This document shows, in pieces, positions 61,822 through 64,000 of a DNA stretch of 64,000 nucleotides; the stretch's first letter is position 1; each line of letters opens with the position of its first letter. The DNA is from Corynebacterium lubricantis DSM 45231 (GTDB taxonomy: Bacteria > Actinomycetota > Actinomycetes > Mycobacteriales > Mycobacteriaceae). A model generated the notes under the pieces. It had not been told where the DNA came from. It saw only the letters and a list, made by a program, of their open reading frames with translations, and did not search any database. The stretch lies in the NCBI RefSeq assembly GCF_000379425.1, contig NZ_KB902193.1, positions 1-64,000 on the forward strand, written 5' to 3'. Made by a program: the position numbers and the translations under genes.

Positions 61822-62643
61822 ATGAGTTATGTTGCCGCGTTTGGTACGAAGGTGCAGAACAATAAGTTCTACCGCCTTTTTGTGCGCGTCGGCCTCATTG
61901 TTTTTGGTCTCGTCTACGGCTTGCTGGGTGTGCTCGTCTTGCAGATCGCGTGGAATATTAACGACGGTTACCATGACGCGTCGTTTGTCAGCGTGCTCTC
62001 GGAAGTAGAGAACCTACCCTTTGGCAACTTAATCCTCATTGTGGCAGCGACGGGGCTGTTCGTGATTGCTGTCTGGCAACTGATTGAATGCCTGTTGGGC
62101 TACACACACCTGGGCGGGATCCGAAGGTTCAATCGTCGTATAGCGTCTGCGGGCAGGGCCCTCATTTACTCCAGCGTGGCTGTATTGGCCCTGTTCATGG
62201 GGCTAAATATCCAGGGGCCGTTCGGTGAGAGCAACGTCGGAGGAGTCCTGGCGCGTCTGTTGGAATCGACGGCGGGGCGTTGGATCGTCCTGGTCATCGG
62301 ATGCGTTGCCATTTCGATCGGAATCGGACAGGTCGGCCGAGGTTTGGGGCGGATCTTTGTCGACGAGATGCTGGGCAAGGTTCCGCGCTGGGTAGTAGCC
62401 CTGGGGATGATCGGCTACGGAATGCTGGGACTCTCACTGACGCTGATCGGTGCTCTGGTGGCGTGGTCCGCGATTAGTGCGCTGCCACGCTATGCGGGAA
62501 CGATGGACACGGCGATTCATTTCCTTGTCGGTCTACCCTTGGGCTCAATCCTGGGCACGATTGTCGCCGCCGGATTTATCTGCTTCGCGGTCTTTTGCAT
62601 GGCGTGGTCGACGCGACCGCTGCACGCGACGGCGCAGTACTAA
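61822..62643 (+). CDS. DUF1206 membrane protein
   Basis: A 273-residue protein made of three repeats of about 80 residues, each with two membrane helices: FYRLFVRVGLIVFGLVYGLLGVL, NRRIASAGRALIYSSVAVLALFMG and PRWVVALGMIGYGMLGLSLTLIG start the repeats. This is the DUF1206 architecture of Actinobacteria and Cyanobacteria. Function unknown. Start ATG 84 bp after larC, same strand. Confidence 0.85.
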   Translation: MSYVAAFGTKVQNNKFYRLFVRVGLIVFGLVYGLLGVLVLQIAWNINDGYHDASFVSVLSEVENLPFGNLILIVAATGLFVIAVWQLIECLLGYTHLGGIRRFNRRIASAGRALIYSSVAVLALFMGLNIQGPFGESNVGGVLARLLESTAGRWIVLVIGCVAISIGIGQVGRGLGRIFVDEMLGKVPRWVVALGMIGYGMLGLSLTLIGALVAWSAISALPRYAGTMDTAIHFLVGLPLGSILGTIVAAGFICFAVFCMAWSTRPLHATAQY

Positions 62644-62759
62644 GCCTGATTTCACCAGGCAATTCGAACGCGCCAAAGTACTTTTGTGTACAAAGGGGTA
62701 GTAGCGTCCCGTAATTGCTGAACCTCAACTTTTCAGTGGAGAAGAAAGCAGGAGAATCG

Positions 62760-63662
62760 ATGCAACCGAAGAAAGTGCTCATTTCAGGTTCCTCAGGTCT
62801 GATCGGTTCGGCCTTGACGCGCTCGTTTCAGTCGGATGGTGTGGATGTCAGTCGGTTGGTTCGGCGACAGCCACAATCAGAGAGCGAAGTAAATTGGGAC
62901 CCCGATAGGAAACCGCTCGACCCCCAGGTACTTGAGGGAGTAGACGTTGTCATCAATCTCAACGGCGCCAGCATCGGTCACCTGCCATGGACATCCAAGT
63001 ATCGGGCACTCTTGCGGAGTTCCAGAATTAATCCCACAAGAACGCTCGCGACGGCACTCCGCGAGAAGGTGGGTTCGGTACCGAAATTTGTTTCGGCTTC
63101 GGCAGTGGGATTTTACGGTGCCAGACCGGGCGAGCAGCTTGACGAGACCAGCGCGCCCGGGACTACATTTTTGGCACAACTGTGCGTTGCCTGGGAAAAA
63201 GAAGCGCTCTCGGCGGGTGAACGCGCGAAGGTTGCTGTGTTCCGGACGGCTCCTCTGCTGCATCCGCAGGCGACTCTGAAGCCGTTGATTCCACTGACTC
63301 GCCTGGGGGTGAGCGGTCCGCTGGGAGGCGGTCGGCAGCTGTGGTCATGGATTTCGCTTGATGACGAGGTCCGTGCCATCCGCTACATCATCAACCACGA
63401 CATTGAAGGCCCAGTAAATCTGTCCGGGCCTGCACCGGCTAGCGCCAATCAGATTGGGCAAGAGCTTGCGCGTCAACTGAGGCGTCCATACTTTTTGCCT
63501 GTTCCCGCATGGGCATTGCGCTTGGTCATTGGGCGAGACGCTGCTGATTCGTTGCTGGCGGAGGTTGTCGCGCTGCCCACGGTCCTTCGTGAGACCGGTT
63601 TTGGATACTCGCACCCGACGGTCGAGGACGCCATACATGATGCCTTGGCTACGAAAGATTAG
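62760..63662 (+). CDS. TIGR01777-type epimerase/NAD-dependent oxidoreductase (YfcH/SulA-like)
   Basis: A 300-residue extended SDR. Nucleotide motif VLISGSSGLIGSALTRSF, catalytic YxxxK-type segment replaced as in the TIGR01777 family (SASAVGFYGARPGEQLDETSAPG), and a C-terminal DUF1731 domain (LPVPAWALRLVIGRDAADSLLAEVVALPTVLRETGF). ATG at 62760 with CAGGAG upstream; the longer frame from 62715 has no signal. Exact role unknown; plant and bacterial members affect cell division or chloroplast FtsZ. Confidence 0.87.
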   Translation: MQPKKVLISGSSGLIGSALTRSFQSDGVDVSRLVRRQPQSESEVNWDPDRKPLDPQVLEGVDVVINLNGASIGHLPWTSKYRALLRSSRINPTRTLATALREKVGSVPKFVSASAVGFYGARPGEQLDETSAPGTTFLAQLCVAWEKEALSAGERAKVAVFRTAPLLHPQATLKPLIPLTRLGVSGPLGGGRQLWSWISLDDEVRAIRYIINHDIEGPVNLSGPAPASANQIGQELARQLRRPYFLPVPAWALRLVIGRDAADSLLAEVVALPTVLRETGFGYSHPTVEDAIHDALATKD

Positions 63663-63775
63663 CTTCGGGAGTCCCATGGCCCCACAGAATACGAAGCCTC
63701 CATCCGAGTGCGGGCGAGGTTGCGCAGCGCTAAGTCGATACGTTGATCCCAAGGAAAGTTCCGATGACAAAGGAA

Positions 63776-63808
63776 AATCTCAGCGGACCGGTCATGCCCG
63801 CTGAGATT
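63776..63808 (-). terminator. Rho-independent terminator of the MFS gene at the right edge
   Basis: Reverse strand: AATCTCAGCGG and CCGCTGAGATT form a perfect 11-bp stem followed by TTTTCC, 10 bp after the stop. Confidence 0.85.
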
Positions 63809-63817
63809 AACGTTGAT

Positions 63818-64000
63818 TTAAGAAGCTACTACTTTGGTTGAATCGGCCTCTTGTGCCGATTCCTCTTCGGTAGTTGCTGTTGTGCCCTGGAAAGGCTTGA
63901 TCCCGATGAGGGCGACGGCAGCTAAGATAACCACTGCGGCAACGCCGGTGTAGAGGTAGACGGGGGTCCAGCCTGCGTCGAGAAGCGCGCCGACAACAAT
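63818..64000 (-). CDS. MFS transporter, C-terminal end only
   Basis: The reverse strand reads 60 codons to a TAA at 63818: IVVGALLDAGWTPVYLYTG, a last membrane helix VAAVVILAAVALIGI and a short acidic tail (TTEEESAQEADSTKVVAS). The pattern 'LLDAGWTPVYLY..' near the last helix is that of aromatic-acid:H+ symporters (AAHS/BenK-like MFS). The rest lies beyond the window. Confidence 0.7.
   Translation of the reverse strand: MVVGALLDAGWTPVYLYTGVAAVVILAAVALIGIKPFQGTTATTEEESAQEADSTKVVAS

Overview
The window looks like a chromosomal piece of a Corynebacterium or close relative. Grounds: actinobacterial codon use at moderately high GC, a bioB–bsaP pair, an aa3 oxidase subunit I of actinobacterial type, a Wzz/BY-kinase with a low-molecular-weight phosphatase, DUF1206, DUF6308-like and LarC proteins, a BioQ-like box before bioB, and several genes that appear leaderless (panB has a TATACT box 7 nt before its ATG).

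Layout. 1-3404: the end of an IS256-family insertion sequence has cut off the 3' end of a large NRPS-like (Pls/PosA) gene, which also carries an in-frame TAG, so it is a double-hit pseudogene. 3.7-9 kb: an unknown protein, RidA, a TTG-started azoreductase divergent from a TetR gene with two matching operators, a DUF4442 hotdog protein, a DUF1648/DUF5808-type membrane protein and a DUF1801 protein. 8.3-17.2 kb: an ABC exporter, then families better known from eukaryotic membrane/lipid biology (SPFH, two LURP-one paralogues, GPP34), plus an AraC regulator with a phenol/3-hydroxybenzoate-type flavin hydroxylase and a DUF6308-like protein. 17.4-23 kb: Asp/Glu racemase, FAD reductase, ctaD, cupin, PRISE-type reductase. 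23-26.6 kb: two ABC-F genes, the first behind a leader peptide and intrinsic terminator that look like a ribosome-mediated attenuator. 26.9-32.4 kb: a GPH symporter convergent with a four-gene operon of two Gfo/Idh/MocA dehydrogenases and two sugar isomerase/epimerases, the composition of the 3-keto-sugar (levoglucosan/glycoside) route. 32.6-39.3 kb: bioB-bsaP, XRE/membrane pair, panB-panC, tyrosine kinase/phosphatase, ElyC/YdcF protein.

39.3-57.5 kb is an aromatic-acid island: a Rieske dioxygenase (alpha, ferredoxin, reductase, beta), dihydrodiol dehydrogenase, CoA ligase, a GNAT-like small protein and a PaaI thioesterase in one operon, then an MHS transporter, mhpA, a TesB-like thioesterase, mhpC, an IclR regulator, and mhpB-mhpD-mhpF-mhpE. 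Together they can convert 3-phenylpropionate, cinnamate and their 3-hydroxy forms to pyruvate, acetyl-CoA and succinate (or fumarate). A 17-bp semi-palindrome (GTKCCA-N5-YGGAAC) occurs six times, in front of every transcription unit of this island, and probably is the operator of the IclR protein. 57.5-64 kb: SRPBCC protein, HAD phosphatase, a polytopic membrane protein whose ATG overlaps that of the divergent larC, DUF1206 protein, TIGR01777 epimerase and the 3' end of an MFS transporter. No rRNA, tRNA or CRISPR array was seen.
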